From assembly GCF_003473485.1 (NCBI RefSeq), contig NC_053042.1, positions 30,429,262-30,493,261 on the forward strand: a stretch of DNA of 64,000 bases, written 5' to 3'. Positions 44,050 to 57,071 of the stretch are shown here, piece by piece; the stretch's first letter is position 1, and every line of letters starts with the position of its first letter. The notes under the pieces are model-generated. The model worked only from the letters and a program-made list of their open reading frames with translations. It had not been told where the DNA came from and made no database searches. The DNA comes from Medicago truncatula. Taxonomy: Eukaryota > Streptophyta > Magnoliopsida > Fabales > Fabaceae. Both the position numbers and the translations under genes were made by a program.

Positions 44050-44640
44050 TATAATTAGGGTTTGACTAGAGTTTATAAAAAGTGACACCTCTCACCTTAC
44101 AAGTCAATTTTGTAAGGATTTAAATTCAATATAAAAATATAATATGGTATTAGAGACTAAATCCAATTGTGTTGGACGTGAGGGGGTTATATTGAAAAAA
44201 ATCAAGTCTCATATTTATAGATTAAAGATAAAGCCTAACTGGAGTTTATAAAGAGAGACATCCCTAACATTACAAGTCAATTTTGTACAACTCATTTAGG
44301 TTCAGCCCAAAGTTTAATATTATTGGAAAATAAATAAATAAGTCGCACATAGATTAAAGATAAAATATGAGTAAAGTTTATAAAAAGAAGCATTCATGAC
44401 CTTACAAGCCGATTTTTTATCGTCAAGTTAGGCTCAACCCAAAGTTTAATACAATATCATAATTTAACGATTAAAGACATTTGTCTTTTATATACACACA
44501 CGAAGCCCCATATCGATGGGCGTAAAGGGGTGTGTTCCAACTCCTAAATAGATTAAAGATTGACTTTACTAGAATTTATAAAGAGTGACATCTATCATAT
44601 AAAAGGAAATGCTAACATATACCATTATGACACATGCTAA
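44050..44640. repeat. Repeated, worn LTR-like units (legume LTR type)
   Basis: About three successive units share the phrase AGTTTATAAAAAGTGACACC ... ACCTTACAAGTCAATTTT ... GGCTCAACCCAAAGTTTAAT, and one contains GTGTTGGACGTGAGGGGGT. In my recollection these phrases occur in LTRs common in legumes. No internal retroelement genes are present. Confidence 0.5.
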
Positions 44641-45005
44641 TATATCAAAGATAAAAATTATGTATTGAAAATTGTGCCAATTTATTTCTCAGAAATTTTA
44701 AAAATTACTTTTTCTCTCAATAAATACTTATTTCTTAGGGCACATATTAGGATAACCCTATTAAAAAAGGCAAAATACTTATTTTAGTCTTTTAAGTTTG
44801 ACAAAAATATCAAGTTAGTAATTTAAATTTTTCTAAAATTCAAATAGGTCCTTTAAATTTTTTTAAGTTTCAAATAGGTTTTTTAAGTTGTTAATTTAAA
44901 GCATCTATTTGAAGTTTTTTAAGTTTCAAATAAATAAGGGCCTATTTAAAACTTAAAAAATTTACCTATTATTATTGTCAAACATAAATGATTAATAGAG
45001 GTATT

Positions 45006-45038
45006 TTGCAAAAAAAAAAAAAAAAAAAAAAAAAAACA
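45006..45038. repeat. Poly(A) tract
   Basis: An uninterrupted A run of about 30 bases, possibly the tail of a decayed retroposon; no TSD was assigned. Confidence 0.7.
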
Positions 45039-45233
45039 GTAGAGTATTTATTGAGAAAGACACGTTTATTTAGGGGAGATTAGTACATAGACGATTTTTT
45101 TTTTTGTTGCATTAAATAAATAGACGAATTTGTATTGCAAAGATATTCTATACTTTAATTTGTCATAACTTTTTTACAAGTTATGTCATTTCAATCAAAC
45201 CATACCTAACTTTGATGAAAAGCTTATTTTAAT

Positions 45234-46067
45234 GGTTAATTAAGTTTTTGGTCCCTATAAATATATGCAGTTTTGTTTTTAGTCTCTATAAAAATAAATC
45301 ACATTTTTTAATCCTTACAAAATTTTCCGTTAGTGTTTTTTGTCCCTGTTAAATTAAAATTTGTTTAATTATGCTTAAAATTTTAAATTTTTTAATGATT
45401 TTTTACATACTTGTTTAAAACATTATAAAAGGTTCCGCCACAATAAATTAGCTCAAAATTTTATTTTTAGGTCCAAATTTTTGTTAGTTTTATCTTGAAT
45501 TTTTGGTGTTTTAAAAAAATTATATTTAATTCATTACATGTTAAAAAATTCTAATTTTTTATAAAAGAGATTTATTATAATGTTCTTAACATGTCTGTTA
45601 AAAATCATTTAAAAATATAAAATTTTAAGTATAATTAAAAAAAATTAAATTTAATAGGGACCAACACATACTTTTAGTCATTGTAAAAATAAAATTTGCT
45701 TAATTGTGCTTCAGCTTTTAAATTTGTAACATATTTTTCACATACTTACTTAGAATATTATACAAAGTTCATCCGCTTAAAATTTTATTATTAGGTCCAA
45801 ATTTTCATTAATATAATATTGAAAATTTGGCTTTTAGAAAAATTCATATTTAATTCATTACATGTTAAAAAACTAAAAATTTTTATAAAAGAGTGTCTTA
45901 CGATGTTATGAACATGTATGTAAAAAATCTTTCAAAAATTTAAAAATTTAAGCATAATTAAACAAATTTTAATTTAACAGGGACTAAAAACACGGACAGA
46001 AAATTTTGTAGAGACTAAAAAGTGTGATTTATTTTTATAAGGACTAAAAACAAAAACTTAATTAACC
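45234..46067. mobile_element. Mutator-like non-autonomous element with long inverted repeats
   Basis: The ends GGTTAATTAAGTTTTTGGTC and AAAACTTAATTAACC are inverted, and the arms extend well over 100 bp (TCCGTTAGTGTTTTTTGTCC against GGGACTAAAAACACGGACAG). CTTATTTTAAT occurs directly before (45223-45233) and after (46068-46078) the element, an 11-bp direct repeat in the 9-11 bp range of Mutator-like insertions. No transposase is present. Confidence 0.85.
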
Positions 46068-46079
46068 CTTATTTTAATT

Positions 46080-47850
46080 TTTAACCCACATTTTTTCACC
46101 AAGGATATATTTACATGGCCCTAACTTGCTACAAATTGGAAAATCACGCAACGTACAAATAAGGAATTACAGTCCATGGTACAAATTTTCATTTTGAATA
46201 CAAACAACAATATCAATTTGAGTTGATTTATTGTCAGTTGCCATGGATCTTGTCGAGTAATTAGGATCAATGTAGAAGCCTCCACGACATTTACTTCAAT
46301 GATTCGTTTCTCAAAGTTGAACATTGGATTCTAGACCACATCACATATTTATATATTCATTCATCTTTGCACACAAAAACGACGAGGTATAATCACAGCA
46401 TGAAGCCAAGAGAACATGTTAATAGTCCAATTTCAATTTCAGTATGGTGGAACATGCTTAATTGATATGCATTTATTTAAAATATTGGTTCCATTCATAT
46501 CAGTAATTATTCACATCCTAGCTAACACGTTCCATATAGTGCATTTATTTAAAGCTTAGGAACCAATATTATATTTTAAAAAAATTGCATGCGTCAAGTA
46601 TAGTGTTATAATTTGTCTTTATATACAAATTATATGAACGATCACATGCAATTTTGGTCAAATATAAGATAAGAGTAAGCTAATTCCATCACAAGATACT
46701 TATATTTAAAAATGATATATAATATAAAATCATTTATATATGTATTTATGAAATTCATTTATACATGTATATTTTTTGGTTATTCTAAATTAGTCTCTGA
46801 GACACTTGTTAAAAAAATAAAAACAATAATGCTACTTCTCGCAGAATATTCTATCCTGAGAACCTCACGACTAGCTTGTTATGTGTTAAGTTGTTACCGT
46901 AGCATGTTCACATCTTTTTATCCAACCATCCCATGATTTCCGCTAAAGCAAATCCAATGGTGGCAAGCAATTCGGGATAGGTTCGTGATCATTTGTGTCG
47001 CTGCAAATAACAGAGCTAAAATAAAAAATAGAAACTTTTTGTTGGTAACAATAATTTATTTTTTTCAAAAAGTTGAATATATTATTTTTCCCCATTTTTC
47101 GATACAACATTTTTATATTAATCTCCATAACCAGTCATTCTTTAGCATTTCCTTTATTTTAAAATATGATTATTTTGGTTGGATTAGCTTACTCTTATTT
47201 TTATTAAAACTGCATGTATTTGTTCATATCAAGACAACTTATAACACTAAAAATAATATTTCATCTAAACCTTTTGCTAAAAAAAAAGTTGTTTATTATA
47301 CCAAACAAATTATTTTTTTGTTTGTTTGGTGTATCTTATACCGTATCCATACTTGCTACCACCAATTATGCAATGAAAAAAAAAATCTAAAAATCCAATT
47401 TAATCGCATATAATATTATGGGGAATCTAATCTACATACCCCCGTTTCTAAATCTTAAGGTATTTGCGAAGAAATAAATGTCCACAGAAAAATCATGGCT
47501 ACATCAAGAGAACCTCTAATTTGAATATTTGATAGTGAAAAAAAATATTGATGCTTGGTGTCGTTTTCCCAATATTACTGGATGCTCCTATTATAGAAGG
47601 TGTGGTTTTGTATGCGTTTTGTCTCCATAATACCTTAAAGAAAGATTTTCATGTCTCCTATAGGTGTGACCTATGTTAATATTTATTATATACAATATGT
47701 CGTATTCGTTCTTTGTATCATTCGAAGTCTCCAAGTATGGTTGAATAAAATATATTTGACCAGAACCTTAAAGAAAAATACAAGTAATTAATTGGGAATG
47801 GGGCAGCAGCAGCAAAAACTTCACCATACCTAGTGACTCGTGGTGCATTT
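46080..47850. other. Gene-free, very AT-rich stretch
   Basis: Frames at 46121-46324 (minus) and 46985-47413 (plus) are long mainly because of base composition and match no family I know. No repeats with clear borders were found. Confidence 0.4.
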
Positions 47851-47856
47851 TGGTGC

Positions 47857-47973
47857 GTAGAAAATTGCCTTAAGTAGGACAAATATAGGTAGTCTATATA
47901 GTAATATTTTAAATGGGTAGAAAATTGCCTTAAGTAGGACAAATCTAAGGTAGTCTATAGTAATATTTTAAAT
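47857..47973. repeat. Tandem duplication, two copies of a 60-bp unit
   Basis: GTAGAAAATTGCCTTAAGTA starts each copy (47857 and 47917), and both end AGTAATATTTTAAAT. The second copy borders the LINE insertion that follows. Confidence 0.8.
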
Positions 47974-48892
47974 TCCGTCGGTTATTTGATCTAGCGTCTA
48001 ATAAACTAAGTACGGTGGCTGATTTGGTTGCTCTTGGTGGGAAGGTTGACGGAGAGGCGTGGGGTTGGAGGAGAAGGTTGAGGATGTGGGAGGAGTGTAG
48101 GCAATTACTTGATGGTGTTGTTTTGCAGTATGATCTTTCTGACAGGTGGCAATGGGACTCTGATTTTGCTGGTGGTTACACTGTGAGAGGTTTCTATAAA
48201 CAACTGACAACTCAGACTGATCCTCCAGATGGTACTATGGGAGATCTTATCTGGCATAAGCAAGTGCCGCTGAAGGTCTCCATCTTTGCTTGACGGTTGT
48301 TGCGGGACAGGTTGCCGACTAAGAATAATCTTATGAGACGTGGAGTAATCAATACCGAAGCAGTTATGTGTGTTACAGGATGCGGCAAGGAAGAGTCTGC
48401 GCCTCACTTGTTTATTCATTGTGCCATTTTCGGTACATTGTGGCATCATATCAGGTCTTGGATCGGAATGTCAGGTGTTGACCCCTTTAATATCGATGAC
48501 CATTTCATTCAGTTTACTCACTCTACAGGTCACTCGAAGGCTCGTCAATTCTTCTTCAACTTATATGGTTACTTTGTGCCTGGTTTGTGTGGAATGAACG
48601 TAACAACAGACTTCATAATAATATCCAAACCAACATTGAACAACTAGTAGAAAAAGTAAAATTTCACTCCTTTTGGTAGCTTAAAGCTAATAAGGCCACT
48701 TTTATGTACGGTTCTCAAAGATTGGTCGGACCATTTATTATGTTTGGGTATCGATTCACCTTTGTCTTTGTCTCCTCATTGTATGATCATTGTATGACTG
48801 ACTGTTTTCAGGGATGACACTTTAGTACATCTTGTACTTAGGTGGTTCACTACCGTTATTAATATATTCCATTTTTATGTCTTCAAAAAAAA
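47974..48892 (+). mobile_element. 5'-truncated LINE with zf-RVT domain, poly(A) and 12-bp target duplication
   Basis: The frame opens WGWRRRLRMWEECRQLLDG and GGYTVRGFYKQL, the end of a plant LINE reverse transcriptase. It continues LIWHKQVPLKVSIFA, then TGA where Trp is usual, then RLLRDRLPTKNNLMRRGVI, GCGKEESAPHLFIHC (zinc-binding Cys/His) and FGTLWHHIRSWIG. After a frameshift near 48570 comes WFVWNERNNRLHNN. Poly(A) follows at 48885-48894. AATATTTTAAAT flanks it perfectly at 47962-47973 and 48893-48904. The stop and frameshift mean it is inactive. Confidence 0.88.
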
Positions 48893-48904
48893 AATATTTT
48901 AAAT

Positions 48905-50145
48905 GGTTAGATTCAAATTTTACATATTGCTATTTTTAACTAGTGCGATCATGCACTACTAAAAAAAATGGTATTCTCTAAAAAAAAAAAAAAATTGATA
49001 CGTTAATGCTTATAAAACAAAATGGTACGTTAATGTCCATCTTAGTTTTATAATTTATTGTTGTAGGTATATTTTATTATGTTCATCAAATTAATTTTTA
49101 GTTTCAATTTCATAATAAAAAAAATTTAGTGATCTTGATGAACATTTTGAAGTCAATAGTCTCCAATGTTTAGAAGTTAAATATGTCAAACGGAAAAGGT
49201 TAAAAATCATGTTGATTGTCAAAACATATTCTCTTGTGAACCACTTTGCTTTAAGCGATCTTTAAAGTTGTCTGTCTCATAGTAGAAGTCTTAATTCACA
49301 ATCCCACAAATGAAGAAACATCGATTAAATCCACACATGCATGTTTCCATCCTACTCATCTATATACCATAACAATCACTCACCTAAGTATCGATTATCC
49401 TCTTGCAGTTATTCCCATTCGCTTAAAGTCAGTGGCAGTTCTAAGGTCCGACGAGTCCGGACATTTGCCCGGGCTCCGGCCTAATTTTTTTGCAATTTCT
49501 TATGTAAACCCCCTGAATTTCTTATATAAATTCCTGTAAATTGAATAATTTCTTTAAATTTTTGATTATTTACTTACAATTTCTTACGTAAATCCCTATA
49601 AATTTGGTGCAAATTATATTTTCAAGCTTTATAATAATCTGGCTCCGCCCCGCTTAAAGTTAATCATTACAAAACATGCATATACAACATATATACATTT
49701 TCATAAATATATCCTCATTTTCGTTTTCTTTTGCCTCAAATTTTCACCACCGAAAAAGAAAATGGTGCAATACTAGTAGTAGCAAAACAATTGCAAACAT
49801 AAATTCTATAAATTAGGGGTCAACGGACAGAAAGGTTTGGTGAAGACTGTGTACGCATGCATTGCACATGAGAAGTATAAGGGAATCCAATGTAATCACG
49901 AGGATGTACCACGTCAGTGTTATTAGAGGAACAAAGTAGGAGAAACAATCGGACACGTGTGCATGGCTGTATTATGTGGGGTACACCGAATGACGGTGCA
50001 TTTATTATACATTGTGTCCTCTATGCTTTGTCGTTAAAAAATGAAAGAGTCAAATGGTTGTAAGATATTTCATTGGTTTTTAACTACATCTCGCAATAAA
50101 AAAAATCATATATATATATATATATATAACTTTCATTATTAATAT
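48905..50145. other. Gene-free stretch with a worn transposon patch
   Basis: At 49430-49660 the ends GTGGCAGTTCTAAGGTCCG and AATCTGGCTCCGCCCCG suggest a small decayed hAT-like element with repeated TTTCTTA(T/C)GTAAA(C/T)CCC phrases inside. Otherwise nothing supportable was seen. Confidence 0.4.
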
Positions 50146-50149
50146 ATTC

Positions 50150-50985
50150 AATTATCTTATTAGAATATTCGTTAATCTATTATGATTAACCTCGATTCCG
50201 AACTTGTTACGAAAGATTTAGGTTATTTTAGTTATTTTCTTGGTATTTTTGTTACCATATACATATGAAGTCTTTTTTGTAAAAAAATAAATATGCCCAG
50301 GAAAATGTTAAGCGCGCGGGTATGTCGTCTTGCAAACCTTCTGCCACATTGATGGACACACAAGCCAAACTAAGTGGCTCTTTTTAGAAATTCATATAAT
50401 GATACGACTGGGTATCATAGTCTTGTTGGAGTACTGCAATACTTGACTTTTACAAGAACTGATAACACTTATGTTGTGTAGCAAGTGTGTTTGTTTATGC
50501 ATGATTCAAAAACACAACATATGTCTTCCTTGAAGCGCATCATTCGGTACATTCACGACACTCTAGACTTTAGCTTACATCTATATATTTCCTCCATTGA
50601 TAAGCTCATCACCTATATTGATGTAGACTGTGGTGAATGTCCTGACACTAGAAGGTTCACATTTGGGTATTATGTATATATTGGGGACAACATCGTTGGT
50701 CCGTAAAACGACAATCTACATTGTCTCGTTTCAGTGTTGAAGTCGAATATCGTGGAGTCGCTAACATAGTGTATGAGTCATTTTGGCTTAGGAATCTTTT
50801 GTTTGACCTACATTGCCCTGTTTCGAAAGTCACAATAGTTTATTACGATAACGTAAGTGTCATGTATCTCTTCGACAATCCCGTTCAACATCAATGCACT
50901 AAGCACATTGAGATAGATATACATTTCGTGCATGAGAAAGTTACTCATGGTCAAATTCGTGTGTTACATGTCTTTTCATGATTTT
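50150..50985 (+). pseudogene. Ty1/copia polyprotein fragment (RT end and RNase H)
   Basis: The readings include KDLGYFSYFLGI (reverse transcriptase end), SSLKRIIRYIHDTLDFSLHL (copia RT/RNase H junction), ITYIDVDCGECPDTRRFTFG, VEVEYRGVANIVYESFWLRN and HIEIDIHFVHEKVTHGQIRV. These motifs are in the order expected for the C-terminus of a copia Pol. Several frameshifts, including one near 50700, split it. No LTR was identified. Confidence 0.8.
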
Positions 50986-51118
50986 TTTTTTTTTAAAACT
51001 CGGTATTCGATCCAAGAATCGACTAATCCGAGGGGACCATTCCCACCGCCCACTTGTGGGGGCCCGTTTAAAGTCAGAGCAAGCTTTGTATCTTTACTAA
51101 GGGCCTCCCAAACAACTT
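50983..51118 (-). mobile_element. SINE, reverse orientation, poly(T) at left
   Basis: Read on the minus strand, CCCCTCGGATTAGTCGATTC, TTGGATCGAATACCGAG is followed by poly(A) (the T run at 50983-50995), the layout of an Au-type plant SINE. It abuts the copia fragment directly. Confidence 0.55.
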
Positions 51119-51394
51119 TTTGATGATTTTCGACTTGGTCTCAACATTCGACAACATCCAGTTTCAACTACGGGGTGAATTAAAATATGTAAATTATAAT
51201 TTAACAATATCTTTTATATTTGTCAAATATCTTCTATATTTAGCAATAGCTTGGCAGCCAAGATAGGCTTAAGCTTGATCGTTTAGACATCCTTGGGTGT
51301 GTGTGTGTGTGTGGTGACGAAGGTACCTTTATGCTGGTAATTAAAACTGTATCTCTCTCTCCTATGTGTTCTGTTGTCGTATGGGAAGCTCCAT

Positions 51395-51720
51395 GCTTAT
51401 TACACGCCTTACAATTGCCAAGTAATATGCAATTTGACAATGTCGATTTTGCCTTGGATTTAAAGATTACAACAGACGTCTTCCATCATCACCGGGTTTA
51501 CGTTACCAAATTTGAGCAAGTGATTTCAACATATGGAAGAGTCTCTTTACCACACATTTCTCAAACTCTAAGATCGAGTTTAATACACGACAAACAATTG
51601 AGGTAGCTCACATCCTTGCAGGGGTTGCCGCATTGTCTGTTGGTTCCAAAATTTATTGTCATATACCTCGATGTATAACTCACTTATTATTAATGAAATA
51701 CTATAATCATGCATATGCTC
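51395..51720 (+). pseudogene. LINE RNase H (RVT_3) fragment
   Basis: The readings LPSNMQFDNVDFALDLKITT and VFHHHRVYVTKFEQVIS are followed, in another frame, by VAHILAGVAALSVGSKIYCH and IPRCITHLLLMKYY. These fit the last third of a plant LINE RNase H domain (N..VD.K...D, ..VAH.LA..A). Frame changes show that it is a relic. Confidence 0.68.
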
Positions 51721-51924
51721 TTTTCCTTTAGAAAAAAACAAATATATAATTGAGTTAGAAAAGAAAAAACCAATATAAGACGTCTTTTTTTTTGTCTGTC
51801 TAGATATTCACATCTTAAAAGTTAATAAATAGGGTATCTAAGGTTCAAACTTTGACCTCTACATATTATAATCCCTATCATTTAAATTAAGCTCACATTG
51901 ACTATCAAACATCTTTTCTACATG

Positions 51925-51928
<4 letters not shown>

Positions 51929-51960
<32 letters not shown>
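51929..51960. repeat. Poly(T) tract
   Basis: A pure T run of 32 bases, possibly the poly(A) tail of a reversed retroposon. Confidence 0.8.
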
Positions 51961-51963
<3 letters not shown>

Positions 51964-51964
51964 G

Positions 51965-52880
51965 ATTCTATATTCTGAAATCAAAGTATCCATGATGAAT
52001 ATTGAAGGTCTGAGATATATCATGTTAATCCCTGCCTGGCTTCCAAGTTAATTTCTAAATGACAACCGTGTCTCTTTTGCATGTACTCTATGTCACCCAA
52101 CTCTATGTCACCCAAATGCTACCCCTATTTGACCTGCTTTCTTTGTTCTTCATCCACACCACTAATTAATTATTTGTTTATCTATCAATTGAAGCCATTG
52201 GATGGATCTACTATTTTATTATTATAGATAAATGACGTCTCGTTTAACATGGAATCAATATGCACTTATATATTTAATTTAATTTAATTTATCGGTCATA
52301 CACGTACCATATTCAATCATTATGAATATAGTGTATTTTAATTGTGCTGTTTTTCTTCCAACAATTTTTTATGTGATATCTCCTATAGCGACTTGTTAAA
52401 GTTTATGTTTTTCATGAATAAAATGATAAACGGATTCTTTATTTTATCAATGCAAATAAGTTGTTTTAATTCATACCAAATTTTGTAATATTCATAATAA
52501 ATTGATTTCACCTTTAAAGATATTTGATCTACTTGTATGTCTTTTTGGCTTTGCCATACATTGTACGGTGTTACTGCTTACTAATGAAATTTTTCATCAC
52601 AAAGGTTGCACTATTTTTTCTGTGTAGCCTATGTTGAAGTTCTTATGAATATGCAACGCATCCCATCCTTCAATAGTTTGATCTGCTAGAAGGTTCTGGC
52701 AGTGATTTGATTATCACATTCATTATTTTTTCTATTGACTCAATTGGTGATGCTTAGGGGCTCTGAGCTCAAGTAAATAATTTAATTTATCTATTATCAC
52801 TAACATTGTTTGAGTGATTTGGCATTGCATATATTACCGAGGTTTCATGAGTGTCTCTTTCCAAAATGTTTTATATTGAG
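51965..52880. other. Gene-free stretch
   Basis: AT-rich sequence with no supportable feature. Confidence 0.4.
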
Positions 52881-52884
52881 GGAG

Positions 52885-53291
52885 TAATAGTCACTTTGGT
52901 CCTTGGATGTGTAATGAGTAGTCATAATCGTCCTTTAATGTATTAAAATGTCCTTCTTCAAAAAAAAAATGTATTAAAATATCAAAATAGTCCCTAATTG
53001 TGTATTTCATTAGTCAAAATAGTCTCTGATGATGAAATGTTTAATTATATTGTCATATTAGTCCTTCGATATACTTAATTATTGTTATATCAATCTTTAT
53101 AAGTACTTACTCGTTGTCATTTCAGTTCATATATGAAAAGAGTTATTGTCAGGATTGAGAGATTATTTTAGCGTCATAGAAATCAGCAAAAGACCAACAT
53201 AATGCATAATCAGCGACTATTTTAGAATTTTGATACATTCAAGAATTATTATTACCAATCTTTACACATTTAGGGACCAAAATGATTATTA
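52885..53291. mobile_element. Fold-back element with TAATAGTCACTTTGGTCC ends
   Basis: The left end TAATAGTCACTTTGGTCCTT is inverted relative to the right end AGGGACCAAAATGATTATTA. The arms contain further paired TAGTCAAAATAGTC and GACTATTTTAG phrases. The target duplication is unclear. Confidence 0.7.
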
Positions 53292-53403
53292 CCTCTATAT
53301 TGAGTTATCTCTTCATCATCTTGATCTGAAAACCTTTCAAATGGGACCGTGTTTAACTGCATCGTTGACTTCTTTATATTTTTAACGCTTTTGATGTAAT
53401 AGG

Positions 53404-53764
53404 CAGGGCCGGTCCTGTGCAAGTGCAACAAGGTTTTTGGCACAGAGCCTCAAACTTAGAGGGCCCCTTCAAATTAAAAAAAAATTGATAAGAAAAAATT
53501 TATACCTACGGCCAAATCTATCACTAAATGTCCTTTTTCGTAGGTAGAAGTTTGAAAGACAACAATTTTGTTGTCAATTATGCATTGTCCATAGATACAT
53601 GGCTATTTGTCGTAAAAGTCATGTTTGAACCATTGTTTATATATTTAACTACAATTTAGTTGTCTGTCACGCTATAAATTATGTTTGATTTTTTTTTCAA
53701 TTATTTTTAAATAAGAAATTGTCAAAATTATAACCCAACCTCTGAATTACAGGGGACGACCCTG
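53404..53764. mobile_element. hAT-like relic with CAGGGCCGG ends
   Basis: The left end CAGGGCCGGTCCTG and the right end CAGGGGACGACCCTG are inverted. The flanks GTAATAGG (53396-53403) and GTAACATG (53765-53772) agree at six of eight bases, which fits an aged 8-bp hAT target duplication. Confidence 0.6.
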
Positions 53765-53769
53765 GTAAC

Positions 53770-54900
53770 ATGTCATCCTAGAGTTGCTCCCGTTGTTAAG
53801 GAGTTCATTTGGAGTAAGCCTCGTTGTGGTTGGATTAACACCAACTCTAATGTCCAAAAATTTAATATACATATTCGAAGTTTTTAAAAGTTTTTAAGTT
53901 TCAATTAGATCCTTAAAAGGGCAACCTTGTATTAAATTAACAACTTAAAATATCAATTTGTAACTTAAAAAACTTAAAAAATAACCCAATATTTATCTCA
54001 AACTTAAAAACCAAAAAAGTATTTAACCTAAAAAATATAATTGCATTTTCTAAACTACTCCTCGTGTGAACTTGTTCCAAAATAAAGATTAAAGAAGAAT
54101 GTATATGTCCATACACACTTGAAGACATAATTTAAGCAAAATGTCAAAGCGATTATCAGCTTAGAATCACAGTTATGTAAGACTAAATCGAATGGTCGCC
54201 TTGTCCCATGGCAGTGTAGGCTACTTATTTAGTTTTTAATTTACCAACTTACAAGAATAGGCAAACGGCGATTTAATCTGCATTTTTTTATTTCTTGTAA
54301 TTTTTGGATTGTTGGTGGTGTGAACAGAACAATTAACATGTGATTTTGGATAAGAGTATTCAATTGTTTTTTTTCCCACATCTTTTCATCGAAAGTAATT
54401 ATATCGAGATATTGATGGATTATAAATATGAATACCTCTCCTAAACTAGAATTCAAATCTTTTATATGTCTTAGCCCATATAGTTCTCTTCCTTAAATAC
54501 ACTTTGTTTATACATCATATGTATCTTTTTGTTAGTTTAAGAAAAAAAACTCTATTAGAATTCTGTGCCGCCTCTCCATTTTGCACAAATGCACATTGAA
54601 AAAGCTTGATAGGTCTTCCATCGCAGGCAAATGAAAAAAAAAAATTGTACCAAATTCAGTTCCACTCGCCTCATTTTCAATCTTAGTCACACAATAGCAA
54701 GTTTGAAATTTGAAATAGCACATACTCATGTCATTTATAAAATTAAAGTAGGAGAAATTTGGGGGCCAACAAAAATTCTTAAACTGTTAAATCAAGTGGG
54801 TCATGGATCACTCTTCCCTAGTCTAGACATTCCCATTCTATACATGTTTTTCAAATGGTGCAATATGTAGGTATAGAAATAGGATACACTGTTATCAGTA

Positions 54901-54937
<37 letters not shown>

Positions 54938-55950
54938 ACCACTTACTAATAAGCATAAATTTGAACAAAAAATATTAAAGTGAGAGGTGAGTTAAGTGGA
55001 AATGGAAAAGGACCTAACAGTAGTAACATAGTAAATGAAAAAGGGGCAAGGAAGATAGTGGAGGATTGAGGATCTGCAGTAGGGTCTCAAAGTCAGCATG
55101 TTTTTTACTTTTAGAATGCAGGCATAGCAGAAGCTAGAGGAAAAAGATAAGAAAACATTAATGAATTATAACATATAGTATACTATAGGAGTTAAATAAG
55201 GAGAGGGTCAAGATCCGTTTCTCCGCTGTGTTGAACCGTGTAAAATGTCACGTATCTTCGTCCTTTTGCTCTCTATACTATTGGTATGTGATCAACAGTA
55301 GAAAAGATAAGATGAATTACCTTTATTTTTTTAGAAGAATTTTTCATTATATACCAAAAAGAAAAATAATAGATGATTTAAGGTAAAATTAAATAACAGT
55401 AGAAAGATTTTTATGTGATCGTCATAAAACTCATCAAATTCATAAACAAATTTATATCTTCATCGTGCAAATTTAGAAATTCATATTTCATCGGAAAAAA
55501 AATCTCATAATCGCAAAAACCCACAAATCTATTTTTCTACATAACCTTAATCATCGACAACTAAACAGAAGAAACATCAAACAAGAAACATCAAACAAGA
55601 AACAATGAATAAAAGATGAAAATCCTTTTATGCTGGTGGATGTGTTAGGTTGATTAATGAGAGAAAACGAAGAAGATGAAGTACCGATGAAATTATACGT
55701 TTTTTTTTTAATGAAGTCATATCATATGTTTTGTGATGTTTTTTTTTTTTTAGGTTTTTGATGAATTTTATGGATTTTTTTTATTAAAAAAAACAAAGAT
55801 GTTGATATTTTATAATATAGAGGATTAAATTGGAAAGAAAAAAAAAAAAAAAAAGAAGATGGTAGAGCTTATTTGTCAAATGATAAGAAACATGATCCTT
55901 AGGAAAAAAAAAAAAAAAAAAACTCTTATGACATTTCAAGAAAAGAGAAA
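53770..55950. other. Gene-free stretch with microsatellite and homopolymers
   Basis: It includes worn TTAAGTTT/AAACTTAAAAA inverted phrases at 53880-54040 and a (TA)n run at 54898-54935. There are also poly(A) tracts at 55840-55854 and 55903-55921. No gene is supported. Confidence 0.45.
54898..54935. repeat. (TA)n microsatellite
   Basis: A TA dinucleotide run of roughly 35 bp. Confidence 0.85.
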
Positions 55951-55954
55951 ACAA

Positions 55955-57071
55955 GAGTAAATGGTCATTTTAGTCTCTCTATAATTTGCTATCACAAAAG
56001 TCTCTGACTCAAGATTAAATACAAAGTAGTTCATGAATGTGCAGTTCCGTTATCAATTTAGTCTCTAGCGTAAAAAACTTATGTTAACCGATGAGGTAGC
56101 GTGCATGAGGTGTCACATAAATTAAAGTGAAGGTAGAAAATGGTCACTTTGGTCTCTGAACCGAAAACCAATATCTCCAAATTGAATCTCAAATTCCTAA
56201 ATCCCGAATTTAATCCCTAAATCTCATCTAATTCCCTCTTTTGTTCAAAATCAAATTTTTTTTGTTGTTGTTAATTGCGTGGATTGTATTGAATTCTAAT
56301 GTTTATAAGAAATCATCACATTTTACTCCTCAATTTCAAAAAGTATAATCATTCTAGAGTGTAAGTGCAGTGAAGCTGAATAGTATGTTTCTGCATGCAT
56401 GTTTGATAAATGTGTTTTAGTAGAAAGTAAGATATGTTTGAAGCTATTTTTCGATAGTATTTTCTACAAGCATGTTTGATAACAATATTTTAGTAGAAAG
56501 TAACATATGGTTGAAGCTATTTTGATCATGTTTAGTTAAGCCAAAGTTTAGAGGCATACTCAATTGTTTGACAGTTACGAAACATACATATATTTTTACT
56601 AAAATCACAATTGACATGAGATATACTATTATTAATTATAATAGTCTGCACCATATAAACTAAACTCCTTTGATTGACAGGACAAAAGACTTGAAGTTTA
56701 CTATGTTCCTTTCATAACATAAATCTCCACTGATTAACAAAAAAAAAAAAAAGATTTTGAACAAAAATGAATTAGATGAGATTTAGGGATTTAAGGATTT
56801 GGAGATTAAATTCGGGATTTAGAGATTTATAGATTTGAGATTCAACTTGGGAAGATATTGATTTTTAATTCAGAGACCAAAATAACTATTTTCTACTTTA
56901 ACTATGGTCCCTGTGTTTCACACCACCTCATCAATTGACATAAGTTTTTAACGCCAGAGATTAAACTGATAACAAAAGTGCACATTCAAAGACTACTTTG
57001 TATTTAACCCGGAGTTAGGGACCTTTATGACAACGAGATTTAGAGTCAAGGACCAAAGTGACCATTTGCTC
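55955..57071. mobile_element. Mutator-like non-autonomous element, about 300-bp inverted arms
   Basis: GAGTAAATGGTCATTTTAGT at the left is mirrored by CAAAGTGACCATTTGCTC at the right. The arms stay complementary for roughly 300 bp (AATCCCTAAATCTCATCTAA against TTAGATGAGATTTAGGGATT). The flanks GAGAAAACAA (55945-55954) and GAAAAAACAA (57072-57081) match at nine of ten bases. No transposase is present. Confidence 0.85.

Noticed and set aside
46121-47413. Frames of 67 and 142 codons in AT-rich sequence
   Set aside because: Phe/Ile/Tyr/Lys-rich translations typical of AT-rich DNA, with no domain pattern; not supported as genes.
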